A stretch of DNA of 64,000 nt from Paulinella micropora (GCA_019918135.1 WBZZ01001018.1:1-64000), one strand, 5' to 3'. Numbered from the stretch's first letter, positions 1 through 10,211 are shown. The notes: generated by a model from the sequence alone, not told the origin. Program-made: numbers and translations.

Positions 1-474
1 GTGCTGTACAACGTAGCCGTGAGGTTCGACCGGCACCTGGAAGTCGCCGACCTGCTGGACTCGATGTGCCTGGACCCCCCGCGCCGCGGCGACGACGAAT
101 TACCAGCGCGCGAACTGGACTGCCCCGTGCTGGAGCAGGGATTCCGCAATGCCAACGAAGCCCTGCTGCGGGAGGCTTCGTTGGAGGGACCTTACGTGTA
201 CATCTGGACGCTATCTACGCCGCCGCGGGCCGAGTGTGACGGCGTGGGGCGCGTCGTCGTGGGCGACGTGAGCTTCGCGCGCCGTTCTTCCGCGGTGCGC
301 ACGTCCCTGTCCGAACACCTGCTGGCGGACAAGGGCTGGGCGCTGCCGCTCGCCGTTTTTCCCGCTGCACGTAAGTTCGCGGGGCCGGCTGCGGCAGCTG
401 CTCGGCGCCGAGGAGGCCGTGGCCGACCACGAACCGCTGCTGTCGCACGGCACGACGCCCGGCAGCGACGATAG
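1..474 (+). CDS. Orphan protein, 5'-truncated by window edge, probable frameshift near its end
   Basis: The frame is open from base 1, so the true start lies outside the window. I do not recognise the family. The first roughly 118 codons look like ordinary coding sequence. After the T5 run at 356-360 this frame becomes an Ala/Arg-rich stretch typical of out-of-frame GC-rich DNA. The frame reached by dropping one T stays open to a TAA at 476-478 and has a more protein-like, acidic tail. A one-base excess in the T run is therefore likely, from sequencing error or real mutation. The gene converges on the large reverse gene that ends at 542. Confidence 0.55.
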   Translation: MLYNVAVRFDRHLEVADLLDSMCLDPPRRGDDELPARELDCPVLEQGFRNANEALLREASLEGPYVYIWTLSTPPRAECDGVGRVVVGDVSFARRSSAVRTSLSEHLLADKGWALPLAVFPAARKFAGPAAAAARRRGGRGRPRTAAVARHDARQRR

Positions 475-541
475 TTAAAAAATTCACTCGGTGGACTGTT
501 TCTGCTGGCTAATGCTTTTTTTTAATAGGTTGTGACGAGAA

Positions 542-3500
542 TTAAAGACTTAGCTGTTCCGTTCTTAGCTGGTGGACGTAGGGCGTAAAAGTCTCCCGTG
601 ATAGCAGTACTAGTTTTTCCTGCTTGGGCCTGAGGCGGCGCGTAGCCAGCAGCAAAGGATGCGGGGACGTTATTTGTTCGGCCAGATTGAAATCGGCGCT
701 GAAGCCAGTTACAAAGTTCTGGATCAAGCCCTCGTCGCCACCAGTAAATTCACAGGCGATTAGCTTGACAGTGGCAATCGCGCGGATGCCCTGGGCAATG
801 CACTCCCACAATGCGTCATATTTTCCTGGTGGATCCGATGGTGGCAGGGGCCAGGTTAGCCAGACGGCCTCGTGTTGGTCGATGACGCCTCGTATCCACG
901 GTGGCAACGCGCCTAGGTCTATATCTCCCTTGGGCGCCGTTGACGCGAAATCTTTTCTAGTGCCGCCCAGGCTGCAGGAAAGGTGCCACTCTGTCGTCGA
1001 GCTGTCCACGCGGATTTCTGCGTACTCGCTCTTTTGTTTAGGCAGCGTAGACAGCTCGTACTGGCGGAAGAATTGTCTGTCCCGTTGCGTGGGGGGCGCT
1101 CGCCCATAGTTTAGGAACAGTTCCTCTCGGTCGGACTGCTGGGGAAAGAGCCGGCACAGCCCTTTTGAAAGCGGAGCGCCAATAGCACCAGAGAACAGCA
1201 GGTCCTGGACCGTGAACAAGAGCTTGGCCTTGACGGCACGGGGCCACAGGACGTCATGCTGGCCCCGGACCAGTTGGTCCAGTGCCAGGACCCTAACAAT
1301 GCTCTCTAGCTGCGTGGACACTAGCTCCTGATCTGCCAGAAAAGGCACTGGCTGGCGCACGGAGTCCCACGTGCCGGCGGGGAGTCGTGCTAACACTTCG
1401 CAGGCGGCCTCCCCGGGGTCGGCGAGCAGCGCTTGCCGGAACTTGGTCCAGCAGGATTCGGAAACTGTGGTGTCCGCTGGTTCTTGCAGCCTAGCCAGGC
1501 CCCGCCAGCGCCATAACAATACGGCTGTCTCACACTCTTCTTGTACAGTGGCGTTTTGTCGCACGTTCATCGAAGGCACGCCCGCAAGCGCATAAACATC
1601 TAGGTTCTTTTGCAGTGCGTCCAAAAAGATGGGTGTTCTGGTGGGTATGCCTGGTACCAGCTTGGAGAGCAGGTCTTTGATCGGGCGTTTGAGCTGGTTG
1701 CCCCTGGTTTTTTTCTTGCCGAAGGCCTTCTGCCGCTCGTCGAGATTATTCTGCCGCTTTAGTAGCTCAATATAGCTAGTGATTCTGTCTCCGAGTGTTT
1801 TCAAATCCTTGGCCAAAGCGTTATCGGCTGCTCGGGGTATAAGAGCCTCCAGGATCGGTAGGCCTGTGGCAAGGGTATCTTGCAGATCATCAGCCCACGT
1901 ATCTACAAAGGACTGTAAGAACTTTGTTGGATCGCGGGGATCATCGTTGAATTTAGGTGAGAAATCAGCTGTTAGTCCTTTGATGTTTTTCATTGTCTTA
2001 CTTAGCTCGTCCTGTACTCTCTGTTGTTCTTGTGCCAAAGCCTGCTGCAACTGTGCCTCTTCATCCGCAGCTGCATCCAGGCTAAATATTGTTGTGTCTT
2101 TTCCCGAACCGACAATAACAGCACCATCCGCAACATTTGCGCCGTCCGCCAAGTCCGGGATGGGACCTGCAACATTTGCGCCGTCTGCCAAGTCCACGGG
2201 GACGGGATCTGCAACATTTGCGCCGTCTGCCAAGTCCACGGGGACGGGATCTGCAACATTTGCGCCGTCTGCCAAGTCCTGGACGGGATCTGCAACATTT
2301 GCGCCGTCTGCCTGGACCTCCTGAACGAGATCACCCACGCCGTCTGCCTGGACCTCCTGAACGAGATCACCCACGCCGTCTGCCTGGACCTCCTGAACGA
2401 GATCACCCGCGACGCCCGCCGGGCTCCGGACAACACGAGCCGCACCACCCGCGACGCTCACCGGGGCCGTCGGACTGGGAATACGGGCTGCACCACCCGC
2501 GACGCCCGCCGGGGCCGTCGGACTGGGAATACGGGCTGCACCACCCGCGACGCCCGCCGGGGCCGTCGGACTGGGAATACGGGCTGCACCACCCGCGACG
2601 CCCGCCGGGGCCGTCGGACTGGGAATACGGGCTGCACCACCCGCGACGCCCACTGGGTTAAAGGCAGAGTCATCCGCGCGCTGGCTAATCGTCTTTAGGT
2701 CTTGATTCGGAGAAGAAGAAAGATGAATCACTCTCGCTTCACCCTCTTGGTCCCAGCCGGTTGTATCCAGGAAAGCCTCCGGTGAGTTCGGAGCAGGAGG
2801 ACCCGCATCATCCGCACCGCCGGCTGAGCCTGCACTAGTTGTCGGTGGGCTCGGAGCAGAGTGAATCGTGCCGGTTTTCTTTCGACTGCTTCTAACGCTC
2901 GTTTTTTTCACTGGTTTCGGGTTGCTTAGTTTCTCCTTTCTAGCCAAGATAGCCTCTGAAATCCTGCCGGTTGTCAGTTGATGTTGTTGATAAAGAGTGA
3001 TTGCAGCTGATAAATTTGTGAGAAGTTTCTTCGCTCCGGCATCGGTTGTAGCGTCTATAATAACTGGTAAGCTTTGCAGTATTGCAGTTGCAACTTGTGG
3101 TCGGCGTATATTACCCCACGTTGCAAGCGTAAATATCTGTTGCAGATCGAATTGTCTCCCTTCCCACACGTGGGTGCCAGACGGCTGTTCAATCGCACGA
3201 GCAATCTGTTGTGCTGCAAGGGCAGTTTTTTCTGCACTGTACAGGTCTTGTATTACTTGTTGTTGTTGTAGGTCCAATTGCTGCAGCTCTTGTCTGTCTG
3301 TTGTGGGCTGGTCTTGTTTAGGGCTTACAAATACGGGTGAATAATCGAGTGGCGAAGGGTCAGACGGGCCCCCCGACGGAACCCCCGCAGGAGACGAAAA
3401 CGGTGTGTCTGAGAACCGCACAGTCCTGGATGGCGGCCTCGTCGAGGAAGGCCGTGACAACGACGAGGCCAGAGACAAAGCCCGCGGGGTCGAGAACGTT

Positions 3501-6028
3501 GATGGGACCGGCTCCTCCTTGGCGGACGAAGTCCGTGAGGACGAGGATGCAGACAACCCCGGGGATGGTGCCGAGGACGACGCAGCCGGTGCTTTCACGG
3601 AGGGCGAAATCCGTGGGGACGAAGACGACGAGGCCGGTGTTTGCGTAAGGGGTAAAACCCGCAGGGACGAGGCCGAGGACGACGAGGCCGGTGTTTGCGT
3701 AAGGGGCAAAACCCGCAGGGACGAGGCCGAGGACGACGAGGCCGGTGTTTGCGTAGGGTGCAAAACCCGCAGGGACGAGGCCGAGGACGACGAGGCTGGC
3801 TCCGTCTTAGGGTGCAAAACCCGCAGGGACGAGACCGAGGACGACGAGGCTGGCTCCGTCTTAGGGTGCAAAACCCGCAGGGACGAGGCCGAGGACGACG
3901 AGGCCGGTGTTTGCGTAGGGTGCGAAACCCGCAGGGACGAGGCCGAGGACGACGAGGCTGGCTCCGTCTTAGGGTGCAAAACCCGCAGGGATGAGGACGA
4001 GGACGATGAGGCCGGTGTTTGCGTAGGGTGCGAAACCCGCAGGGACGAGGCCGAGGACGACGAGGCCGGTGTTTGCGTAGGGTGCGAAACCCGCAGGGAC
4101 GAGGCCGAGGACGACGAGGCTGGCTCCGTCTTAGGGTGCAAAACCCGCAGGGACGAGACCGAGGACGACGAGGCTGGCTCCGTCTTAGGGTGCGAAACCC
4201 GCAGGGACGAGGCCGAGGACGACGAGGCCGGTGTTTGCGTAGGGTGCGAAACCCGCAGGGACGAGGCCGAGGATGGTTCTGAGAATGACGACGAAGATGA
4301 AGACGATTCTGAGAAAGGTACTGAGAATGACGAGGAGGCTGAATCCATAATGACAGGCCTGGCTGCGGCCAAGCCTGATTCTTGGACCTTGAGTATTGCT
4401 GCTAGGTTCTTCGCAGTAGTGTCTAATTGTGAGAACCCGGCAGTCCTATATAAAGATTCTGCAATTCTTGATATTATAGGGAGCGGGTTTGTTAAGCCAA
4501 GATATCTACTAAATCCTGACCCAGCAGATTTCGGCTCTTTTAGGGGCGTAGGAACAAGGCTTAAAGAACTTTCGTCTATCCCTTCGACCCTTCCTTCATC
4601 TCCTGTGCTGCCTTCTTCATTGCCTTCTTCTTCTTCGTCTTCCTCTTCTTCGTCGTCTTCTTCGTCATTTTCTTCGTCACCGTCTCCTTCTGCACTGACT
4701 GCCTCTTTGCCGTCTTCTTCGCCGCCGTCTCCTTCCGCACTGACTGCCTCTTTGCCGTCTTCTTCGCCGCCGTCTCCTTCTGCACCGACTGCCTCTTTGC
4801 CGTCTTCTTCTTCGCCGCCGTCTCCTTCTGCACCGGCTGCCTCTTCATCCCCTTCGGGCTGCCCTGCGGCTAGACTCTTTTGCACCGACAACAATGCGTC
4901 TGCTACCTCTGACTCGGAGGGCAACTCTGGGTAAAGCCTCACAGGTTCCGGCTCTGGGTAAAGCCCCACAGGTTCCGGCTCTGGGTGGAGCTCCGCAGGT
5001 TCCGGCCCGAACTTGACCAGCCTCAACGCAGGTGTGTTGGTGCAAATCCAGAACAGGCTGTACAGGAATCGGTTCCATCCGCGGCGATCAATCTGTCTTT
5101 CTTGATACACTGCAATATCCGCTGGGTCGTCTCTTCCCTCTCTATCGGCGCAGAGCCCGTAGACCAACGCGTAGACCAGCGCATTTTTGAATGTTGTCGG
5201 GGTGTCGTTGAGTACCTCTGTGTCAATCACCTCGACCGTACCTCCTAGAACCTTTTTCGCGTACTCTTGCATCTCGCCAATCATTGCATCCGTAATGAAA
5301 TTGGGGGTAGTTAGTTCTGCTAGAGAAGTCACGGCCCGCTTGTTTCTCTCGTCCTGCCACACCGCCACGAGCTCCGCTTGATAAGCCATTAGTATGGCGA
5401 TCGCACTTAACGCCGACATATCGGCTCGCACGTAACGGTCGGGAGCAAAGGAACACCACTCCGAGTAGTCGCCAGCGTCATGTTCTTGCTCTGCCTCATC
5501 CATCACGGTGTCTATCTTCAGTTTGTCAGTCTTTTGGTCAGACAAGCGTTGGATGAGCGTATTCGATTTTGTTAGCTTTGATTCCGCTGCTTTTGCAAGC
5601 CATTTTGTCCAGAGATAATCATACTGAGCAACTAACACCGCCAATCGGACTGCAGTTGCATTTGTAGCCTGCGCGCCTTGGATAGTAGGGATATGTTCCC
5701 AGACATCGTCAAAGTTTTCAGATTTCCTATTCTGGCATCTTAGGACAAAGTGCTGAACTTTTGCATCGCTCCAGTCAGCTTTCTCGTCTAAGTACGCAAA
5801 CCTGATCAAGGTCGCGCTGAAGTCAAACTTACCAGTTTTACCTTTGTCCGACAACAATGTCTGCACAAATTGTGGCAGACGTTGTGTTTTGTAGTCGTCC
5901 TTTGGTACAGCGGCTGCTGTATATTTGCGTTCTACGGATCTTGCAAGAAGGTAATCTTTGATTCGGCCTTGGATAACTTCTGCGGGTTCTACGATTTGGA
6001 GAGCACCTAGGGCTTTTGTGTCAGCCAT
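542..6028 (-). CDS. Giant repeat-rich orphan protein (1828 aa)
   Basis: The frame is open for 1828 codons from the ATG at 6028; the further upstream TTG is not needed. Function is unknown. The N-terminal ~350 residues and the C-terminal ~450 residues look globular and helical. The middle is low complexity in blocks: an acidic Glu/Asp/Gly block with a 15-residue period, a Ser-rich block with an 18-residue period of about 12 copies (core SSLRVSHP or SSLRVLHP), then 16-, 12- and 14-residue period blocks rich in Ala, Val, Asp and Pro. The block pattern suggests a long scaffold, tegument-like or matrix protein with an extensible linker, which is inference only. A 509-codon open frame on the opposite strand (3405-4934) is a by-product of the repeats. 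Confidence 0.85.
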   Translation of the reverse strand: MADTKALGALQIVEPAEVIQGRIKDYLLARSVERKYTAAAVPKDDYKTQRLPQFVQTLLSDKGKTGKFDFSATLIRFAYLDEKADWSDAKVQHFVLRCQNRKSENFDDVWEHIPTIQGAQATNATAVRLAVLVAQYDYLWTKWLAKAAESKLTKSNTLIQRLSDQKTDKLKIDTVMDEAEQEHDAGDYSEWCSFAPDRYVRADMSALSAIAILMAYQAELVAVWQDERNKRAVTSLAELTTPNFITDAMIGEMQEYAKKVLGGTVEVIDTEVLNDTPTTFKNALVYALVYGLCADREGRDDPADIAVYQERQIDRRGWNRFLYSLFWICTNTPALRLVKFGPEPAELHPEPEPVGLYPEPEPVRLYPELPSESEVADALLSVQKSLAAGQPEGDEEAAGAEGDGGEEEDGKEAVGAEGDGGEEDGKEAVSAEGDGGEEDGKEAVSAEGDGDEENDEEDDEEEEDEEEEGNEEGSTGDEGRVEGIDESSLSLVPTPLKEPKSAGSGFSRYLGLTNPLPIISRIAESLYRTAGFSQLDTTAKNLAAILKVQESGLAAARPVIMDSASSSFSVPFSESSSSSSSFSEPSSASSLRVSHPTQTPASSSSASSLRVSHPKTEPASSSSVSSLRVLHPKTEPASSSSASSLRVSHPTQTPASSSSASSLRVSHPTQTPASSSSSSSLRVLHPKTEPASSSSASSLRVSHPTQTPASSSSASSLRVLHPKTEPASSSSVSSLRVLHPKTEPASSSSASSLRVLHPTQTPASSSSASSLRVLPLTQTPASSSSASSLRVLPLTQTPASSSSSPRISPSVKAPAASSSAPSPGLSASSSSRTSSAKEEPVPSTFSTPRALSLASSLSRPSSTRPPSRTVRFSDTPFSSPAGVPSGGPSDPSPLDYSPVFVSPKQDQPTTDRQELQQLDLQQQQVIQDLYSAEKTALAAQQIARAIEQPSGTHVWEGRQFDLQQIFTLATWGNIRRPQVATAILQSLPVIIDATTDAGAKKLLTNLSAAITLYQQHQLTTGRISEAILARKEKLSNPKPVKKTSVRSSRKKTGTIHSAPSPPTTSAGSAGGADDAGPPAPNSPEAFLDTTGWDQEGEARVIHLSSSPNQDLKTISQRADDSAFNPVGVAGGAARIPSPTAPAGVAGGAARIPSPTAPAGVAGGAARIPSPTAPAGVAGGAARIPSPTAPVSVAGGAARVVRSPAGVAGDLVQEVQADGVGDLVQEVQADGVGDLVQEVQADGANVADPVQDLADGANVADPVPVDLADGANVADPVPVDLADGANVAGPIPDLADGANVADGAVIVGSGKDTTIFSLDAAADEEAQLQQALAQEQQRVQDELSKTMKNIKGLTADFSPKFNDDPRDPTKFLQSFVDTWADDLQDTLATGLPILEALIPRAADNALAKDLKTLGDRITSYIELLKRQNNLDERQKAFGKKKTRGNQLKRPIKDLLSKLVPGIPTRTPIFLDALQKNLDVYALAGVPSMNVRQNATVQEECETAVLLWRWRGLARLQEPADTTVSESCWTKFRQALLADPGEAACEVLARLPAGTWDSVRQPVPFLADQELVSTQLESIVRVLALDQLVRGQHDVLWPRAVKAKLLFTVQDLLFSGAIGAPLSKGLCRLFPQQSDREELFLNYGRAPPTQRDRQFFRQYELSTLPKQKSEYAEIRVDSSTTEWHLSCSLGGTRKDFASTAPKGDIDLGALPPWIRGVIDQHEAVWLTWPLPPSDPPGKYDALWECIAQGIRAIATVKLIACEFTGGDEGLIQNFVTGFSADFNLAEQITSPHPLLLATRRLRPKQEKLVLLSRETFTPYVHQLRTEQLSL
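2100..2660. repeat. Coding minisatellites with 42-, 36- and 48-bp periods
   Basis: Three adjacent arrays lie inside the giant gene. About 2100-2320 has a 42-bp period (14 residues), about 2325-2400 a 36-bp period (12 residues), and 2461-2652 a 48-bp period (16 residues, four near-identical copies starting at 2461, 2509, 2557 and 2605). All periods are multiples of three, so copy-number change keeps the reading frame. Confidence 0.9.
3620..4275. repeat. 54-bp coding minisatellite, about 12 copies
   Basis: The core CCCGCAGGGACGAG recurs about every 54 bases (for example near 3658, 3712 and 3766). It encodes an 18-residue Ser-rich unit on the reverse strand. Two subtypes alternate, one with GGTGTTTGCGTAGGG and one with GGCTCCGTCTTAGGG, which suggests the array grew by duplication of mixed blocks. 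Confidence 0.92.
4670..4860. repeat. 45-bp coding minisatellite, acidic repeat
   Basis: About four copies of a 45-bp unit encode a 15-residue Glu/Gly/Asp-rich repeat on the reverse strand within the giant gene. It is flanked at about 4620-4680 by a CTT/CTC-type stretch encoding poly-Glu/Asp. Confidence 0.85.
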
Positions 6029-6674
6029 GACCAACGCTTTGTCTGAGTCCAGGCCGTTCTTTAAAATGTTGATCTAGTCGGAGCCCGGGTCGGAGTCTTT
6101 AAAGAATGCTCGTACTCTTTTTTTCCTTTAAAATAAAAAAAAAGACCAGCACAAGAAAAAAACAAACGGGAGGTTTTTTTGGGGGGGGGGGGAGAGACGG
6201 GGGGAAAGATGCCGGATGGGGAGAAATGTGTACTCGAGCGCAAGGAAGCAGCGGGGAACAAGAGAGCGGAGATTGTGGGGGGGGGGGGAGGGAGGGTGGT
6301 TGTGTGAGGAGACGGAGGCACCAGAACTTTCTTGCACCCCCACAAAAAAAAGCGGCTGATCCACGAGGTGTAGAGAAAGGGTAGAAGGAAGGATTCTGGA
6401 CCCAATAAAATCCGGACAGCCGTCTCCCAAAGGCTGTCTGTCTTTTCGTGACGCTTCCTCGCAGAATTCGTGTGCTGCGCAAACTTGTACAGAGGAAGGG
6501 GGGAGGGGAGTTTACGCAGCACAATAATTTGGAAGGGGTAGAAGGGGCAGGGAGAGAGAGATAAAAGGGGGGAGGGGAGGGAGAGGGGCTGGAGAAGTAG
6601 CAAAACCACCCCAGAAGCCGGGCTGAAAAGGACTGGCACAAAAGAAAAAACACAGGGGGCCACTGTATGAGAAC
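6029..6674. other. Intergenic, homopolymer-rich divergent spacer
   Basis: The spacer holds runs of G (6180s, 6270s), A and T, and long purine-rich stretches. Open frames here are proline- or glycine-rich artefacts of those runs. A TATA-like GATAAAAG near 6560 could serve the forward gene that follows. I see no RNA gene. Confidence 0.6.
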
Positions 6675-7415
6675 ATGCAATGGGCGTTTGACAGTGCAGC
6701 TGTTTCCTGCGCTTACTCCTTTGTAGCCTGTACCGCGAAAACGCGCCCCGGCTACTGTGCGCATTCCTGTGACACACAGTGCCCATGGGTACGCAGCCTG
6801 CCCTCTTCGCCCTGGTCCGCCTGTGCGCTATCGGGTGCTATGCACCTGTGCGAGCCGCAGATCTGCACTGACTCTTACGGCAGATGCCTGCGCACGGGTC
6901 GGACGCTGGCCTCGCCGCAGCTAGAGGCTTCCGCCGACGATCTGCAGCACGGGGGGGCCCTGCGCCAGAGAGCTTGGGACTGTGCCGGGCCCATTAGTTA
7001 CTTCAAGACCCAAGCCGAAACCAGTGCGCCCCTCCCCGTCCCAACGGCGCCGCAGCCCCGCCGCGTGTTGTCTTTGGAAAGGGTCTGGCTAAAGCATGAC
7101 CGGGGGCTGATCGCTAGGCTGTGGCTCGAGCAGCTAGGAGGTGCGGGCCCCTTCGCCACGCTGCTACCGTTCGTAGCGCTCTTGCAGCCGCTCGCCCGCG
7201 ACTGTGCCTGGCCCTGGTTGTGGCCCTACCTGTTGTTTCTGCTGAGTTCTGTGTCACCAGCGCGGGTTGATGTTCGGCTGGCCATTGTCGCAGAGACCGA
7301 GCCCCTGATTAGTAGCCTGCGCGTGTCTTTCCCCGAGCTCCTGCGTGGTGGCTTACGGCCGCGCGCCTTTGCACGCCTGAACTTGCTGGCCTTCGCCGCG
7401 GGTGATGCTTGGTGA
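6675..7415 (+). CDS. Orphan protein with hydrophobic C-terminal half
   Basis: ORF of 246 codons from ATG 6675; a second in-frame ATG at 6840 is an equally plausible start. Family not recognised. The N-terminal part is Cys-rich, with about 10 Cys in the first 90 residues. The C-terminal half has two Leu/Pro/Trp-rich hydrophobic stretches (about residues 155-195) that could be membrane-associated. It may be a small membrane or secreted protein, but no clean signal peptide is seen in this frame. Divergent from the giant gene. Confidence 0.5.
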   Translation: MQWAFDSAAVSCAYSFVACTAKTRPGYCAHSCDTQCPWVRSLPSSPWSACALSGAMHLCEPQICTDSYGRCLRTGRTLASPQLEASADDLQHGGALRQRAWDCAGPISYFKTQAETSAPLPVPTAPQPRRVLSLERVWLKHDRGLIARLWLEQLGGAGPFATLLPFVALLQPLARDCAWPWLWPYLLFLLSSVSPARVDVRLAIVAETEPLISSLRVSFPELLRGGLRPRAFARLNLLAFAAGDAW

Positions 7416-8021
7416 AAAGGAAAGGGGGTAGCGTACGCCGGGCACAGGAAAAAAAGGAAGTAGAAAAGAAGGAAACAAAAAGAAAAAGCACAGTGATTCT
7501 CTGCAGACAGAACAAACTAGCTTAATAACAACTATTCTCCCCCCTCCCCCCTGCTCCCACTTTTCAGCGTGGCGGTCTTTTTCTCGTTGTAGCTTTTTTT
7601 CTCGCTAAAAAAAAGGAAAGATAAGAGTGCAGACGTTGCAGGAAGGGAGTGGTGGGTAGCAAGGAGAGAAAAGCTAGCTCTCCCGTAAATGGTTCTTTCG
7701 TGCCCTCCTATTTCGCTGATCCCCGCTTATAAAAATGCTGGCCTCCCCTTTGATTACTGTTGTTGGTATTTTCTTAAAAACCCCCTTATTCTCAACTCGC
7801 GTGGCTTTCCGCGCCCTTCCCGCGCATTCATCCCGTCCCCCTCCTCCCTTCGTTTTTTTTTTGCTGCTTCTGGGGAGAAAATAAAGAGGGAGGGAAGGGG
7901 AAGGTAAAAACGAAGGATTAGAAAGAAAGGTTTAAAAAAAAAGCCACCCCGTCTTTCTTGCTGTGAGCCCTTGTTTTTAAAACTTCATTCACACGTGTTG
8001 GACCATAATCTCGTCCTCCAG
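7416..8021. other. Intergenic region of about 600 bp
   Basis: The spacer has alternating purine and pyrimidine tracts, A8 and T8 runs, and GCTAGC at 7673-7678. Open frames are short and of odd composition. It likely holds the terminator of the upstream gene and the promoter of the next; see the TATA-like site at 7728. Confidence 0.55.
7728..7735 (+). promoter_or_regulatory. TATA-like box
   Basis: A clean TATAAAAA sits in a locally GC-rich context about 290 bases upstream of ATG 8022. The distance is long, so assignment to that gene is tentative. Confidence 0.35.
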
Positions 8022-10019
8022 ATGAGCGAAGCAACACTGGAAGACACCTTGCACGGGGTTCTGGCCACCTTGCTGTCTATGGTTGAGTTGCGCAAGGGAA
8101 GAGAAGCACAACCAGCCATCGCACTCACAACAGCAGTCAGAATTAGAGAAAGGTTCAGAGCTTTCACTTGCTCTCTCCTCAGCCACCCTGCTCCACCCAT
8201 TCTGCATCGTGCAGGTAAGCTAGGCGTCGGGACCATTAACACTGATCTGTTACAAAGTGACGGGAGAAGCTGCAACGCGAACTGTGACTGGGACAGAGTA
8301 ATTCTGGCCACGCTTCTAACCTACAAAGACTTTGACGCTGAAGACAAATTGCAGGAAGAATGGTCTGGTGACGATGTACAGTGCAGTGACGTGCTCAACG
8401 CGTTGATCAGCAATTACATTGTGGTCTCTGGTTGGGAATCAACAGAAGAATTCCTGCGCACCGGCTTTGGCACCTTCCTGGAATACTACAACGGATTCAC
8501 AAACCTAAGTGAGCGTGGCCGAATAACCTGCCCTGGCTACTTCAGCCATTTCACGGGCCAGCAAAAAACAAAGTTCGATGTGCAGTGCTTCGAACACAAA
8601 AAAACCTCGGGTCCCCCCGGGCCGCGCGCTGATGTCCCAGCCCCGCTCCCCCCCACGGTTATCTTTGGGCCACCCGGATACAAGGTTAAACCCAATAACA
8701 GTAAGGAAGGCGATGTTAGCTTTGTCTTGCCGATGCGGAGAGCGTTGCTCTTTTTCTACTTTCTGCTGAAATGTCCCGCCGGCTCGCTGATCGAGGCCGG
8801 AAGTCCGGCTTTCGGAAGTCAGGTGGTGGTCGATACAGTAGAAGAGGACACAAAAGAACACCTATTTTTCAAGCAGATTTACCAGGCTAAAGACAAGTTG
8901 TCCTCTGCCCAGCTGATCGCGGAGCTGGCCGCGCAGGCCTGCGACAACTTCCTGCTCGACGACAAGCGCCTGGGGGTTGTGCGGCTGGCGAGTGAGCAGT
9001 ACGCGCGGTGGGACCAAAACCCCGATCGCGCAGAAACTAAAGAACGTGACCGCGAATCGTCGGGCGCTCTCGCCCCGGCCTCCGCGGGTTGCAATATGTC
9101 GGCTCTGGCTGTTTGTCCGGACAACTGCGCGCTGAGCCTGTTCACCGCGTCTAGCGACAAGAATATTCCGCGGCATTATGCGGCGGAATATTTGCTGAAG
9201 AGGTTGCGACCCGGCCCGTTGTTTGAGTTGTGCGTGTTCAACCCTCACTTGCAAGCCGCCCTGTTCGCCTCTAGGTCTCCCGTCACCGCACCCAGCGCCA
9301 TGTTTAAGGCCGTGTACACACCACCCGATGTAGCTAAGGAGGTCGGCCAGCTGTACAACTCCTGCACTGCTACCGAGAGTGCGTGGAACGACAGCCACCC
9401 CTTTTCACGCATGCAGGACGGCGCCGGGGCCTACTCGGCACTGTGTGCGGCCCATCCCACCATAGTTACTTCCGCCTCGTACGTCGACTTTGTAGCAGCA
9501 CACCCGACCGTAGCCAGCAGCTTACTGACGACCGCAGAGCTGTTTTCGGCCTACCGGGCGGGGCTGCTGGCGTGCTACGCGGTGCCCGCTCTCAAAGGGG
9601 GCCTGCAGGAGGCCCTGTCGCTGGCCGCATCCGTCGTGGCCCCCTCGATGGCCGGGGCCGCGGTGCACGCCGTGCTCAACCAGTGCCAGTACTGGCTGCC
9701 CCTACCAGACAGAGACTCGCTGGTGGCAGCCGCCAAGCTGGCCGGAGATCGCTGCCTGCTCCTGGTCTCCGATGGAAACAGCCAGCTTTCGGTCCGCAAC
9801 GTGCCTACCAGCGAGTACAATTCCCTGGCCAAGGGCTGGACGCAGTGGTATACACAACGTCTGCTGTTCGACCTGAGCTGCTGGGCGAAATACGACGGCA
9901 GCGACTCCGACCTGATCCAGGCGGACACACAAAAGATTGCCGGGGCCAGCCAGAACCAGCAGACCATCAAGCTGTCGAGCTTGGGCCGCACTGCGTTTGC
10001 GCGGCTGAGCAGCGCGTAG
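8022..10019 (+). CDS. Large orphan protein (665 aa)
   Basis: Start set at ATG 8022; a TTG 51 bases upstream also keeps the frame open. Family not recognised. It is mostly globular, with no signal peptide or clear transmembrane segment. There is a Pro-rich hinge around residues 200-230 and an Ala/Leu-rich helical C-terminal third. It is of similar size to two other orphans here (12363-14381 and 40852-42906), and such lengths would suit a structural or core-replication protein, but nothing in the sequence proves that. It converges on the reverse gene at 10212-10979. Confidence 0.85.
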   Translation: MSEATLEDTLHGVLATLLSMVELRKGREAQPAIALTTAVRIRERFRAFTCSLLSHPAPPILHRAGKLGVGTINTDLLQSDGRSCNANCDWDRVILATLLTYKDFDAEDKLQEEWSGDDVQCSDVLNALISNYIVVSGWESTEEFLRTGFGTFLEYYNGFTNLSERGRITCPGYFSHFTGQQKTKFDVQCFEHKKTSGPPGPRADVPAPLPPTVIFGPPGYKVKPNNSKEGDVSFVLPMRRALLFFYFLLKCPAGSLIEAGSPAFGSQVVVDTVEEDTKEHLFFKQIYQAKDKLSSAQLIAELAAQACDNFLLDDKRLGVVRLASEQYARWDQNPDRAETKERDRESSGALAPASAGCNMSALAVCPDNCALSLFTASSDKNIPRHYAAEYLLKRLRPGPLFELCVFNPHLQAALFASRSPVTAPSAMFKAVYTPPDVAKEVGQLYNSCTATESAWNDSHPFSRMQDGAGAYSALCAAHPTIVTSASYVDFVAAHPTVASSLLTTAELFSAYRAGLLACYAVPALKGGLQEALSLAASVVAPSMAGAAVHAVLNQCQYWLPLPDRDSLVAAAKLAGDRCLLLVSDGNSQLSVRNVPTSEYNSLAKGWTQWYTQRLLFDLSCWAKYDGSDSDLIQADTQKIAGASQNQQTIKLSSLGRTAFARLSSA

Positions 10020-10118
10020 CTCTATTGCAAAGAGAAACAAACAGCGAGGCTTTTTTTTTAGTTTCGGCTACAAAAAAAAAGGTTTTTTGCGGGGAGGAGG
10101 GAGGGTTCTGTTTTTTTT

Positions 10119-10128
10119 TTTAATTAAA
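10119..10128. terminator. Palindromic TTTAATTAAA at a convergent 3' junction
   Basis: The self-complementary TTTAATTAAA follows a T12 run and lies between two converging genes, so it could supply an A/T-rich 3'-end signal to both strands. The same decamer recurs at 23352-23361 in the same context. Confidence 0.5.
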
Positions 10129-10211
10129 CAAGAGTGGTGTAATTTCTTGGCCGGCCATCGAGAGGGTCCGGGAGGCTCCTGGACAAACAAAAAAGAAGCT
10201 GGTTGCTGAAT

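Noticed and set aside
3405..4934. 509-codon forward open frame opposite the giant gene
   Set aside because: It is created by in-frame minisatellites on the other strand, and its repeat is an Arg/Asp/Glu mirror of the Ser-rich repeat. The reverse frame has proper ends and a continuous 1828 codons.
6061..6786. Reverse open frames of up to 241 codons in the spacer
   Set aside because: They are Pro/Phe/Ser/Leu strings produced by homopolymer tracts and overlap the start of the forward gene.
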